From: an uncultured Bacteroidota bacterium
GTDB lineage: Bacteria; Bacteroidota; Bacteroidia; Chitinophagales; LD1
Length of the DNA: 33,796 nucleotides
Assembly: GCA_903927935.1 (NCBI GenBank)
Contig: CAIYOV010000017.1
Span: 1-33,796, forward strand
Reading direction: 5' to 3'
The position numbers were made by a program, and so were the translations under genes. The notes below the pieces were generated by a model that was not told where the DNA came from, did not search any database, and saw only the letters and a list, made by a program, of their open reading frames with translations. Positions 9,423 through 17,500 of the stretch are shown one piece after another. Numbering within the stretch: the first letter of the stretch is position 1; every line of letters begins with the position of its first letter.

Positions 9423-10421
9423 TCAAATAGCAAACATTTCACCTACTTCAAGCATTTTCAATTTTCCGTTTATTTTTTTCTCTACTTCTAATTGTTTCAA
9501 AATCCGGTAAGGCTCACCAAGCGGTTCATCGGCTAAGTCGAAAGTGCCGTAGTGCATCGGTATAAATGTTTTTGCTTTCAGGTCGTGAAAAATCTGAACA
9601 GCCTCATAAGGATTTGTATGAACGTCCTTCATCATCAAAGGCGGATGATAAGCACCTACTCCAATCATGGCAATGTCAATATTCGGAAACAGTTCGGCTA
9701 TCTGTTTCGGATAGCTGCAATAACCCGAGTCGCCATTAAAAAAAATATTAAGGCCATCGGCCTCTATCATAAAACTTCCATAAAGCGTTTTGTTGATGTC
9801 TGTCATGTACCGGTTGCTCCAATGTTGTGTAGGCAGAAAGGTGATTCGTAAGTTTTCTTCCTTCAAATTATATTGTTGATACCAGCCCGCTTCCTGAAAA
9901 CGTAAACCGTTCACCCAGCCCGAAACTAATTTGCCGGTGTTAAGTGAAGTAAGAAGTGTGGCAGATTTATTTTGAGCAAATATTTTTTGCAGAGAACTTT
10001 CATCACAATGATCACGGTGTGCATGCGAAACCAAAACGTAATGGATGTTGGTGAAATCTTCAACCGCACAAGGCAAAGCTGAATATCGGGGAACAATTCC
10101 CGAAATCCTGCCGAATACAGGGTCAACTAATATTCTTGTTCCGTTCAGTTGAAGAAAAAAACTTGCATGGCCGAGCCAGACGATGCAATTGCTTTCCTGT
10201 TTCAGAAAACCGTTCCCTTTTCGTACAGTCAATCGCCATTTATCGCTTTTCTTTTCTTCAGCCTTTTCGTTGCCTCCAAGTTTCCAGCGCACTACTTTTC
10301 CAAACGATCCGCTGAATCTTTTATGAGGGTCAATAAATCTTCCATTGCCAACCGGGTTTCCCTTCCAACCGGATAGTATCGTTTTTAGCTCCGGATTATG
10401 GATGTGTTTAATTTCTGCCAT
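9423..10421 (-). CDS. Metallo-beta-lactamase fold hydrolase, NAPE-PLD/RomA-like
   Basis: This is a zinc-dependent hydrolase of the MBL fold, 332 residues, with no signal peptide and therefore cytoplasmic. The zinc motif HxHxDH is present as SHAHRDHCD (H133, H135, D137, H138). It is preceded by the family's WLGHASFFLQLNG and ILVDPVFG elements and followed by LPTQHWSNR, FNGDSGY and PMHYGTFDLADEP. That set matches the N-acyl-phosphatidylethanolamine phospholipase D-like branch rather than beta-lactamases or glyoxalase II. Bacterial members have been linked to phospholipid turnover, but the substrate here cannot be told. It is divergent from the propeller gene (39 bp between starts) and converges with the Omp85 gene, with only 5 bp between stops. 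Confidence 0.88.
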   Translation of the reverse strand: MAEIKHIHNPELKTILSGWKGNPVGNGRFIDPHKRFSGSFGKVVRWKLGGNEKAEEKKSDKWRLTVRKGNGFLKQESNCIVWLGHASFFLQLNGTRILVDPVFGRISGIVPRYSALPCAVEDFTNIHYVLVSHAHRDHCDESSLQKIFAQNKSATLLTSLNTGKLVSGWVNGLRFQEAGWYQQYNLKEENLRITFLPTQHWSNRYMTDINKTLYGSFMIEADGLNIFFNGDSGYCSYPKQIAELFPNIDIAMIGVGAYHPPLMMKDVHTNPYEAVQIFHDLKAKTFIPMHYGTFDLADEPLGEPYRILKQLEVEKKINGKLKMLEVGEMFAI

Positions 10422-10460
10422 TCTTCTATTACGATTAAAGCGCCTGAATATTTTTGCTGA

Positions 10461-11585
10461 ATGCTTCGCAAACTAATTACAATCCTTTTCTGCTTTCAAA
10501 CAATCGCTTGTTTTTCACAGGTAAAATTTGACGAGTGGCAAAACCTTACCACTTCAGACAAACTTCCGGCACAATGCAAAATTCAGCACAGCAATAACAA
10601 TCTTGACCTCGTAAAGTTTCATGATAAATTTTATCTCGCTTTCCGAACGGCACCCACACACTTTGCCTCGAAGAAAGTCGTGATGTATGTAATTAGCTCC
10701 ACCGATTTAAAAACCTGGAATTACGAAACCGAAATAAAACTTGGCTGCGATATGCGCGAACCGCGCTTTGCAGTTTATCATGATACATTGAATCTTTATT
10801 TTTTCAGAGGTGGTACACACATGTTCAAATTTGAACCGCAGGAAATATTTGTGCTGCGTAAACCGGCAAATGGCAATTGGATGGAAAAGCAATCTGTAAA
10901 CCTTGATGGTTTTGTGCCTTGGCGGATTCGCGAACGAAACGATACCTTGTATCTGTCTTCCTATTATGGGAAAAACCTTTATAACAACAATCATCAAAGT
11001 AACCTCCGCTTGTTTTGGAGCACCGATGCACTTGTATGGAAACCAATCTCCGAAGAACCTCAGGTCGATATTCTGTCAGCAGAAGAAGGGGAATTTATTT
11101 TTGACAAAAAAGGGAATTTATTCTCTACAGTTCGGCTGGAAGGAACCGGTTCATTGGTTTGTAGTGCAGATAAAATATCTATCGGCAATTGGAAAAAAGT
11201 GCGCAGCAAAACCAAATACGACAGTGCGCTTTTGTTCGACCATGCTGATGACATCTATTTGGTTTCAAGAAGAAATAAAGATGGGGAAATTGACAAGGTA
11301 AAGCACCGCAAAAACGAAAAACAAGGACGGTTAAATAATCTCATCCGTTATTCTATTACAAAAAAAGTGACTTCACTTTTCAAACTCAATAAAGATAGTT
11401 TGACCTTATCCCTCGTTACTGATTTTCCGAGCAGTGGCGATAATGCTTATGCCGGTATTTCAAAATTAGATAGCAACACTTATCTGCTCATGAATTATTC
11501 GAGCAACATCAAACACACAAAAAGCAGTTGGCTGGCAGGACAGTTGGGAAAGACTTATATTTATTGGACTCTGCTACACTTCTAA
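10461..11585 (+). CDS. Secreted sialidase-like beta-propeller protein
   Basis: The protein has 374 residues with a signal peptide (about 1-20, ending CFSQ). The body looks like a sialidase-type or five/six-bladed propeller: LVKFHDKFYLAFRTAP (about 50-65, like the first arginine strand of sialidases), SSTDLKTW (79-86) and WSTDALVW (186-193). The last two resemble Asp-boxes (S-x-D-x-x-x-x-W) at the same place in successive blades. A further EGEFIFDKKGNLFSTVRLEG stretch (209-228) matches the 'E...D..G.l...R.eg' blade. A full catalytic set cannot be assigned by eye, so GH33-like activity is possible but not shown; a GH32/43/68-type propeller is the alternative. Its stop overlaps the convergent anti-sigma gene by 4 nt. 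Confidence 0.75.
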   Translation: MLRKLITILFCFQTIACFSQVKFDEWQNLTTSDKLPAQCKIQHSNNNLDLVKFHDKFYLAFRTAPTHFASKKVVMYVISSTDLKTWNYETEIKLGCDMREPRFAVYHDTLNLYFFRGGTHMFKFEPQEIFVLRKPANGNWMEKQSVNLDGFVPWRIRERNDTLYLSSYYGKNLYNNNHQSNLRLFWSTDALVWKPISEEPQVDILSAEEGEFIFDKKGNLFSTVRLEGTGSLVCSADKISIGNWKKVRSKTKYDSALLFDHADDIYLVSRRNKDGEIDKVKHRKNEKQGRLNNLIRYSITKKVTSLFKLNKDSLTLSLVTDFPSSGDNAYAGISKLDSNTYLLMNYSSNIKHTKSSWLAGQLGKTYIYWTLLHF

Positions 11586-12811
11586 AACTCCATCTCCGCT
11601 TTCTTCTTTATAGCCCTTTCTTTATAGGAGCCGCCCGTGTTCGAAAGGTCATCCAGTATTTTTTTTGCTTCTTCTTTCTTTCCCTTTTTCAGTAAAATAT
11701 TGGCCTTATACCATTTGGAGCCTTCAGTAAATTTTGTCCCTTCCTTTAGCAACTTGTCAAAATTCTTTTCACTCTTTTTTGTGTTGCCGTTTATATAATC
11801 GCTGATGCCGCCAAAGTAAAGGGCATCGGTATTATTTGGTTGCTGTTTCAAAATCTCGCTGAATTGCTCGGCCGATGTTTTGTAATCGCCACTATTAAAA
11901 TTCTTCATGGCATCGTCCATCGTAATTACGGTTACTTTATTTGACGGCACTTTTTCTGCAATGCTTCCACGCAGTTCTGTTTCAGTAGCGGGTGCATTAT
12001 CTGCTACCCTTTGTTGCAAATTCTTCTTCGCAGTTTCTTCTTTAGCTCCTCCTTTCCCTTCGGCCTTTCCTGCAACTTCATCTCTTTCCTTCGCTTTCTG
12101 ATCCGCATTTGTATTGCCCGAAACCTTACCGGTTGCAACTCCAATGTTATCAGTAATATTTACGGTTGCCGGAGGGGCTGCGGCTCCACCGGTAGCTGTA
12201 ACAGTTTGTTGCTTTGTAGCAGTAACGGCTTTCATGTCTTTGTTTTCAGCTTCAACAAATTTCTTGTTGTCCGGTTTTTTTGTTTCAAGTGTCAGTGTTG
12301 GTTTCAAGGCACTTTCACCGGTAGCAACTTTCTGTTGTTCGTTTATCGCAGGTGTATCGGTAACAGCTGCAGAAGTAACCGGTACAAGGTTCGGCTCATC
12401 TACTTTCTTCTCCATTAGGTTCACCGTTTCTTCTATTTTTTTGTTCATAGCAATCGAACTATCCTGCTTACCCAAATAAGCCACCATAATAAATCCAACG
12501 CCAATCAGCAGACCAAACACGACAGCCGCCCAGGCATAATTGCTCCAGTGAAGTTTTATAGTTCTGCCTTCTTTTAATCCGGTGCGCTCCCGCACTTTTT
12601 TGTTGATGTTGATGACAGCAGCTGCAGCATTCGTTTTATTCGATTGTTGCAAACCTTCCAGTGCCTCCTGTGCAAAGGGATCCTCCTTCAGCAGTTTTTC
12701 CAACTCCTGTTTTTCTTCCGCGCTCAGTTCATTGTTGACATACGCCAGCAATGCTTCTTCGCTGATAACGCCTTGCTCAGACAACTTCATTTTTTCCGTC
12801 TTCTGCCTCAT
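11582..12811 (-). CDS. Membrane anti-sigma factor with C-terminal TPR domain
   Basis: The likely role is to hold the ECF sigma factor encoded just upstream. The protein has 409 residues. The N-terminal cytoplasmic segment (about 8-60: ISEEALLAYVNNELSAEEKQELEKLL) matches the anti-sigma zinc-finger/ASD helix pattern but lacks the Cys/His zinc ligands. A single TM helix follows at about 91-113, then a periplasmic linker rich in Ala, Thr and Lys (about 120-290). A C-terminal TPR-like region covers about 300-405 (NSGDYKTSAEQFSEILKQQP, KWYKANILLKKGKKEEAKK). The frame starts at an ATG at 12811 inside the sigma gene. A second ATG at 12790 (MKLSEQG) is equally plausible and shortens the overlap from 35 to 14 nt. 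Either way, translational coupling with the sigma factor is indicated. Confidence 0.85.
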   Translation of the reverse strand: MRQKTEKMKLSEQGVISEEALLAYVNNELSAEEKQELEKLLKEDPFAQEALEGLQQSNKTNAAAAVININKKVRERTGLKEGRTIKLHWSNYAWAAVVFGLLIGVGFIMVAYLGKQDSSIAMNKKIEETVNLMEKKVDEPNLVPVTSAAVTDTPAINEQQKVATGESALKPTLTLETKKPDNKKFVEAENKDMKAVTATKQQTVTATGGAAAPPATVNITDNIGVATGKVSGNTNADQKAKERDEVAGKAEGKGGAKEETAKKNLQQRVADNAPATETELRGSIAEKVPSNKVTVITMDDAMKNFNSGDYKTSAEQFSEILKQQPNNTDALYFGGISDYINGNTKKSEKNFDKLLKEGTKFTEGSKWYKANILLKKGKKEEAKKILDDLSNTGGSYKERAIKKKAEMEF

Positions 12812-13367
12812 TGTTTTTGGCGGTTATAAATTTCCTCAAATTCCTTTTTCCGTTTTGCAGATAACTCTTTACCTCGTTTACAGTATAGCCTGTCATTCCC
12901 GAAATTTCATTGTAACTGCATTCTTTCAAATAAAATAATTCAATACACTCGCGCTGTTCCTCTTTCAACTCATCAATCCCTTCTTTCAAATGCCGGAGCA
13001 CAAATTCCTTGTCTTCGGCTTCCTTTTTTAAATCCTCTACCTGTTGTAGATGATCAACCTGCTCCGATTCCATATTTTTATTTAGCTCAAACTTCAGTTT
13101 GGTTCCTTTTTTAGCATCTGTTGTGGCTTTTCTGAAATGCATCATGCATTCATTTTTAACCACTACATGCAGCCACGACTTAAACACCGTGATATGATGC
13201 TTTTTTAAATCCCGAATCAGGTTTTCAAAAATCTGCATGGTCATATCCTCGGCAGCGGCCTCGTTCTGCAGATACTTCATGCAAACGCCATAAACCAGAT
13301 GAGTATACCGCAGATACAACTCACCAACGTACGCAGTCTCATGCGAGTTGCGATATCGATGAACCAA
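12777..13367 (-). CDS. ECF-type RNA polymerase sigma factor
   Basis: This directs RNA polymerase to a regulon controlled by the adjacent membrane anti-sigma factor. It has sigma region 2 (YLRYTHLVYGVCMKYLQNEAAAEDMTMQIFENL, then SWLHVVVKNECMMHFRK), a charged linker and region 4 (LKEEQRECIELFYLKECSYNEISGMTGYTVNEVKSYL). The coordinates give the 196-residue form starting at the TTG at 13367. Homology suggests the real protein starts earlier: the frame continues upstream with KTESNKDLTDEELVHRY, the usual opening of this family, up to a TAG at 13425-13427. That stretch has no ATG, GTG or TTG. The only candidate is a CTG at 13404-13406, which would give 209 residues. The 3' end overlaps the anti-sigma gene. 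Confidence 0.9.
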   Translation of the reverse strand: MVHRYRNSHETAYVGELYLRYTHLVYGVCMKYLQNEAAAEDMTMQIFENLIRDLKKHHITVFKSWLHVVVKNECMMHFRKATTDAKKGTKLKFELNKNMESEQVDHLQQVEDLKKEAEDKEFVLRHLKEGIDELKEEQRECIELFYLKECSYNEISGMTGYTVNEVKSYLQNGKRNLRKFITAKNNEAEDGKNEVV

Positions 13368-13519
13368 CTCCTCGTCCGTTAAATCTTTATTCGATTCTGT
13401 TTTCAGTGGCTGAGTTTGACCCCTCTAAGTTACGAATAACATAACCACACTTTCAAAGCTTTTAACAAGCTATAGCAATAGAGTAGTGTAAATAGGGCAA
13501 GACAAAATTTATTATCTAG

Positions 13520-13659
13520 GCGGCTGTTGCGCCCATCCATTGAACCATGCAGGCGCAACACCGTGCTATCCGTTCCAACTCCTCGCATTTTTTATGTCAT
13601 GCCAAGGGTGTCTAAGCACATAAAAAATGCTGCGGGGTTTCCACTTCTATCACTGCCGC
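13520..13659. repeat. Multi-stem palindromic intergenic element
   Basis: This lies in the 290-330 bp gap between the small gene and the sigma factor. Three nested or adjacent inverted repeats are visible. An outer pair GCGGC/GCCGC (13520-13524 with 13655-13659) closes the element. Directly stacked on it is a 9-bp stem TGTTGCGCC/GGCGCAACA (13525-13533 with 13552-13560). A 13-bp perfect stem GCATTTTTTATGT/ACATAAAAAATGC follows (13585-13597 with 13618-13630, 20-nt loop). The single-stranded joints hold GTGCTATCCGTTCCAACTCC and GGTTTCCACTTCTATCAC. From memory, similar 'CTATCCGTT...TTTCC.CTT' palindromic elements are scattered between genes in Flavobacteriia and relatives. I see only one copy here. 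It could be a REP/MITE-like repeat or a structured RNA. The rest of the gap (13407-13519 and 13660-13696) shows nothing recognisable. Confidence 0.65.
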
Positions 13660-13696
13660 AAAATGTAGAGCTAACCTCATGCACAAAAAGGAAAAA

Positions 13697-13942
13697 CTAC
13701 TTCAACCGCTCCACAATCCAACCCCCATTCCCGCTATCCACTGTCTGCAACTTAAACTCCATGCCGGTCTTCTTCGCTAAGCGGCTCAGCATCTGCCCCG
13801 GCCCATTCTGCTGATTCCAGTCACTCTTCTCAATCAGTAAAAACTCACCGGGTTGTAAATGCATCACCCCCGTCCGCACGGGTGTCGATTTTCCCTTTCT
13901 CACCACCAGTTTCTCAACTTCCTCTTTAGTTAGCTTTTTCAT
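13697..13942 (-). CDS. Small unassigned protein, paralogue of the 26946-27203 product
   Basis: I do not recognise the family. The product is 81 residues with no signal peptide, membrane segment or cysteine. It opens MKKLTKEEVEKL and has a basic turn RKGKSTPVRTG, a GEFLLIEKSDW strand and a final GGWIVERLK. The 85-residue product of 26946-27203 aligns along its whole length, sharing KKLT-x-EE, S-x-PV, GE/EE before a hydrophobic strand, KS-x-W, KK and a terminal GW-x-x-x-R. The pattern of charged helix, beta strands and GW-R tail suggests a compact alpha/beta fold, perhaps nucleic acid binding; this is inference only. The ATG is preceded by CTTAAAAATACCGAT, which resembles the leader of the paralogue (TTTTAAACGAAATGAT). 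Sixteen nt upstream begins a 21-bp tandem array. Confidence 0.85.
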   Translation of the reverse strand: MKKLTKEEVEKLVVRKGKSTPVRTGVMHLQPGEFLLIEKSDWNQQNGPGQMLSRLAKKTGMEFKLQTVDSGNGGWIVERLK

Positions 13943-13958
13943 ATCGGTATTTTTAAGT

Positions 13959-14378
13959 TCTGATTTACTAAACCCTCAATCTATCAGGCTCTAAGCCATA
14001 TTTGCCACCCCCTCATTGGCTTCTGCCATCCTCTAACCCACAACTGCCGACCTCTAATCGCAATCTTTTATAAGAAAACTCATTTTTTCCTTAATAAAAC
14101 CTGCATTTGTTCACCCATAAGCCATATCTGTCTTAAGCAAAACGGTTTCTGCCAACACATATTTAGCTTCTGCCAACGCGAATTTAATATCTATCAACGC
14201 ATATTTAATATCCGTCAACGTCTTTTTATTCTCTGTCAAGCTATTATTAGCTTTTGTTTGGCTTTAATTGGCATCTGTCATCAGCAAATTTACTTCTGTC
14301 TTCTCCTTTTTTTAATCTGCCTTCCACTTTTCTAAATACATCCTCCACTTAGTTATATTTCCTTTTTCCCAAACCTGT
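13959..14378 (+). repeat. Degenerate 21-bp tandem array, about 20 units
   Basis: Units begin every 21 bp from 13959 (13959, 13980, 14001, 14022 and so on to 14358). Most open with TCTG or a one-base variant, then YCAAC in the best units, and end with a TATTTA-type core. The clearest are the consecutive units at 14148, 14169, 14190, 14211 and 14232. Neighbouring units there agree at about 14-17 of 21 positions, while outer units are more decayed. The array is not coding: in-frame stops occur in units of every frame I tried. It lies in the divergent gap between the small gene (start 13942, -) and the alpha-2-macroglobulin gene (start 14514, +), so it could act on either. The remainder, 14379-14513, shows no further feature. 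Confidence 0.85.
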
Positions 14379-14513
14379 ATTCATTCAGTCTACACAAACT
14401 ATTTGGCAGTCTGTTGCCATACTAACAATCAGGTTTTCTTAATCTGTCTCATAAAATTTTATGGAATTTTTCTGCACCGTGCATCTCTATTGCATAAATC
14501 AAAACTTAAAGCC

Positions 14514-17500
14514 ATGCAGAAAATGTTCAGACCACTCAGTGCCGCCACCCTTGTTTTACTTTCGGTAACAGCAGTAGTAGCCGCCATCACTAATCTTAAT
14601 TTAGAAACTTTCGAAAGCGAGTTTGTTAAGTCGTTAAAAGAAAAATTCAAAACCTTTTACAGCCATGCCGCACAGGACCGCGTGTATGTGCAAACCGATA
14701 AGTCGTTTTACAAACCCGGTGAAACCGTTTGGTTTACTGCCTACGTGCGCGATGAAAAAACGCTCAAGCCATCCGGCAACAGCGACATTATTCATATAGA
14801 GTTTATCACACCAAAGGGATCTACCGAAAAGCATTTCAAAATTGTAGCGAAGAACGGTGCAGCGCAGGGTGATTTTAATTTGAGTGCGCACCCCGGTGGC
14901 ATTTATAAAATACGCGCTTACACCGAGTGGCAGAAAAATGAAGAAAACGGCTACCGGTTTGAAAAAGATATAACCGTGCAGAATGTGGTGATGCCCCGCC
15001 TGAAAATGAAACTCGATTTCGAAAAGGAAGCATATGGCAAAGGCGATGAAGTAGTAGCAAAGCTCGAATTGAATACTAATGCGAACAAACCTTTCGCTAA
15101 TACGAAAGTGAAATTCAGTGCACAACTTGACGGCAAATCACTTTCAGAAAATTCAGCCACCACTGATGCAAACGGAAAAGTGAATCTGAAATTCACGTTG
15201 CCTAAAGATTTGAATTCGGTGGATGGTATCGTAAATGTAATGATAGATTTTGAAGGAAGCACAGAAAGCATTTCGCGCAGTGTGCCTATCGTGCTCAACA
15301 AAATCTCGGTGGAGTTTTTTCCTGAAGGAGGTGATATGGTGGCGAATGTAAATTCACGGGTTGCGTTCCGCGCAATGAATGAATTCAGCAAACCCGCAGA
15401 TGTAGAAGGAATAATTGTGGACACGAAAGGTGCATTTGTGGCAAAGTTCTCCAGCTATCATTTTGGCATAGGTGCAGTTGACTTTATACCTAAGCAAAAT
15501 GAAATTTACAAAGCCCACATCACTAAACCCGAAGGAATTTTAGATGAATTTAATTTACCCGAAGTGCTGAAGGTAGGTTATGTGTTGAAGATGAATAAGG
15601 AAAAAGAGAATTTGCGGTTAGCAGTTAGTAGCTGGCAAAATGAGGCATTATCATTAGTAGCACAAACAAGAGGGAAGATTTATTACGCCAAAACTTTTAA
15701 TGCTGTTAAAGGAGTAAATCAAATTGCCATCAACACCGAAAATTTTCCAGTGGGTATTTCGCAAATCACTTTGTTCGACAGCAAACGAATTGCAAGATGC
15801 GAGCGTTTAGCATTCGTAAACAAAAATCAGCAACTCAATATTGCAGTTACTACCGATAAGCAGCAATACCAACCACGCGCAAAAGTTTCGATGAACATTC
15901 GCGTAACCGATGAGGAAGGTTTGCCTGTACCTGGAAATTTCTCGGTGAGCGTAGTGGATGATAACCTGCTTTCGTTTGCCGATGATAAACAGGGAAACAT
16001 TCTTTCTAAAATTCTACTCGAGCCCGACCTGAAAGAAAAAGTAGAAGAGCCGAATTTCTATTTCGACAAAAAAGAAGAGAAAGCGGACAAAGCGCTTGAC
16101 TTACTGATGCTCACCAGCGGTTGGAGAAAATATGATTGGAAACAAATTACCGATGAAGACTATCCGGAACAGAAGTTTGCAAGCGAAAAGGCAGAACTAA
16201 GCGGAGTAATTTACGATGGTTACACCAGCAAACCAGTGACCGGTGCAGTGGTGAAGTTTAAAGAAAGTGGTAAAAGTACCGTGACGGATAAAGATGGAAA
16301 GTTTACACTCAGCAAATTTGATATTTCGAAACAGAATCAAATTGAAATTGCTGCTGCCAACTTTCAAACGCAAACACAAACCGTTTACAATTATGGAAAG
16401 GATGTGGCATATTATCTCTACGATAACCGCAGGTATATGTATCGGGGTGGAAGAGATTTTGATGAAGTGCCGATGATGGTCGGTGCTGCCGGAAAAGGAA
16501 TGGCGATGCAGGAAAAAATGATTGTAATAAATGCCACAAAAGCTGAAGGCAAAGCATTAAAGAAAAATAGATTGGAAGCTGCAGAAATTGATTTGATAGA
16601 AGCCACGACTACAAATGATTTGGAAACAGAACCCAAGCCCGATGAAGCAGATGTAGAAAATAAAAATGGCGATAACTTAAAGGAAGAAGTTACGGTTGTT
16701 GCAGCAATCGGTGATTTGCGTTTTGCAGAAATGCAGAACTTCGATAAGAATGTAGAGCAACAGCAAAATCAAATAACTTTCTATCGTGCTAAGGAATTTC
16801 CGAAAAGGAAATATGTAGCTACTGATACCACACGAAATGACTTTGCCTCTACCGTTTACTGGAATGGCAATGTGATAACCGATAAAAGTGGAAGAGCAAA
16901 AGTAGAGTTCACTACCAACGATTTAATTTCTTCTTTTAAAACTACCATAGAAGGTTTTGGCGATGACGGCTCAATTGGAAGAACCGAAGCAAATTTCTCT
17001 ACCAACCTACCGTTTGCGATGGATGCAAAAATTCCGACCGAAATGGTGGCGGGAGATAAAATGATGATACCGGTGTTTATCAAAAACAACTCCGATGAAG
17101 AAGCTCGCGGAAGGATGATAATTGTTTCGCCCAAGCAGTTACTGATTAACTCAAAACTTAGCGAAGTGGTTATTCCCGCGAATCAGTCGAAGGTCATTTA
17201 TTTAGAGGCAACCGCCAACAATGAAATTGGTTCCGGTAACCTTGAAATCAAATTCAATTCTCCAAAATTCAACGATGCGCTGGCGAGAAATATTGAAGTA
17301 GTGGCGAAAGGTTTTCCTGCAAATATTTCATTAAGCGGTCAGGAGTTAGAAAAGGATTTCGTTATCAATCCGGTGAATGTGGTTCCGGGTTCCATGAAAG
17401 TTTCGTTCAACGCTTATCCGAATATTATGACAGAACTGATGAGTGGTGTGGAATCCATTCTGCGCGAACCTTATGGATGTTTTGAGCAGACTTCGTCTTC

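Noticed and set aside
12011-12479. Two overlapping + strand open frames
   Set aside because: They are antisense to the low-complexity Ala/Thr/Lys linker of the anti-sigma factor and show no independent protein features.
13527-13814. Open frame of 95 codons on the + strand
   Set aside because: It runs through the palindromic element and antisense to the small gene. It has no family resemblance, and the opposite-strand gene has a paralogue.
13959-14378. CRISPR array
   Set aside because: The 21-bp units are contiguous with no spacers, the units are degenerate, and no cas gene is nearby.
13959-14378. Repeat-encoding gene, since 21 bp equals seven codons
   Set aside because: Stops interrupt the frames I followed on both strands, so a heptapeptide-repeat protein is not supported.
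14403-14513. N-terminal extension of the alpha-2-macroglobulin from a TTG
   Set aside because: It would place 37 residues in front of a clear signal peptide. The ATG at 14514 is a better start.
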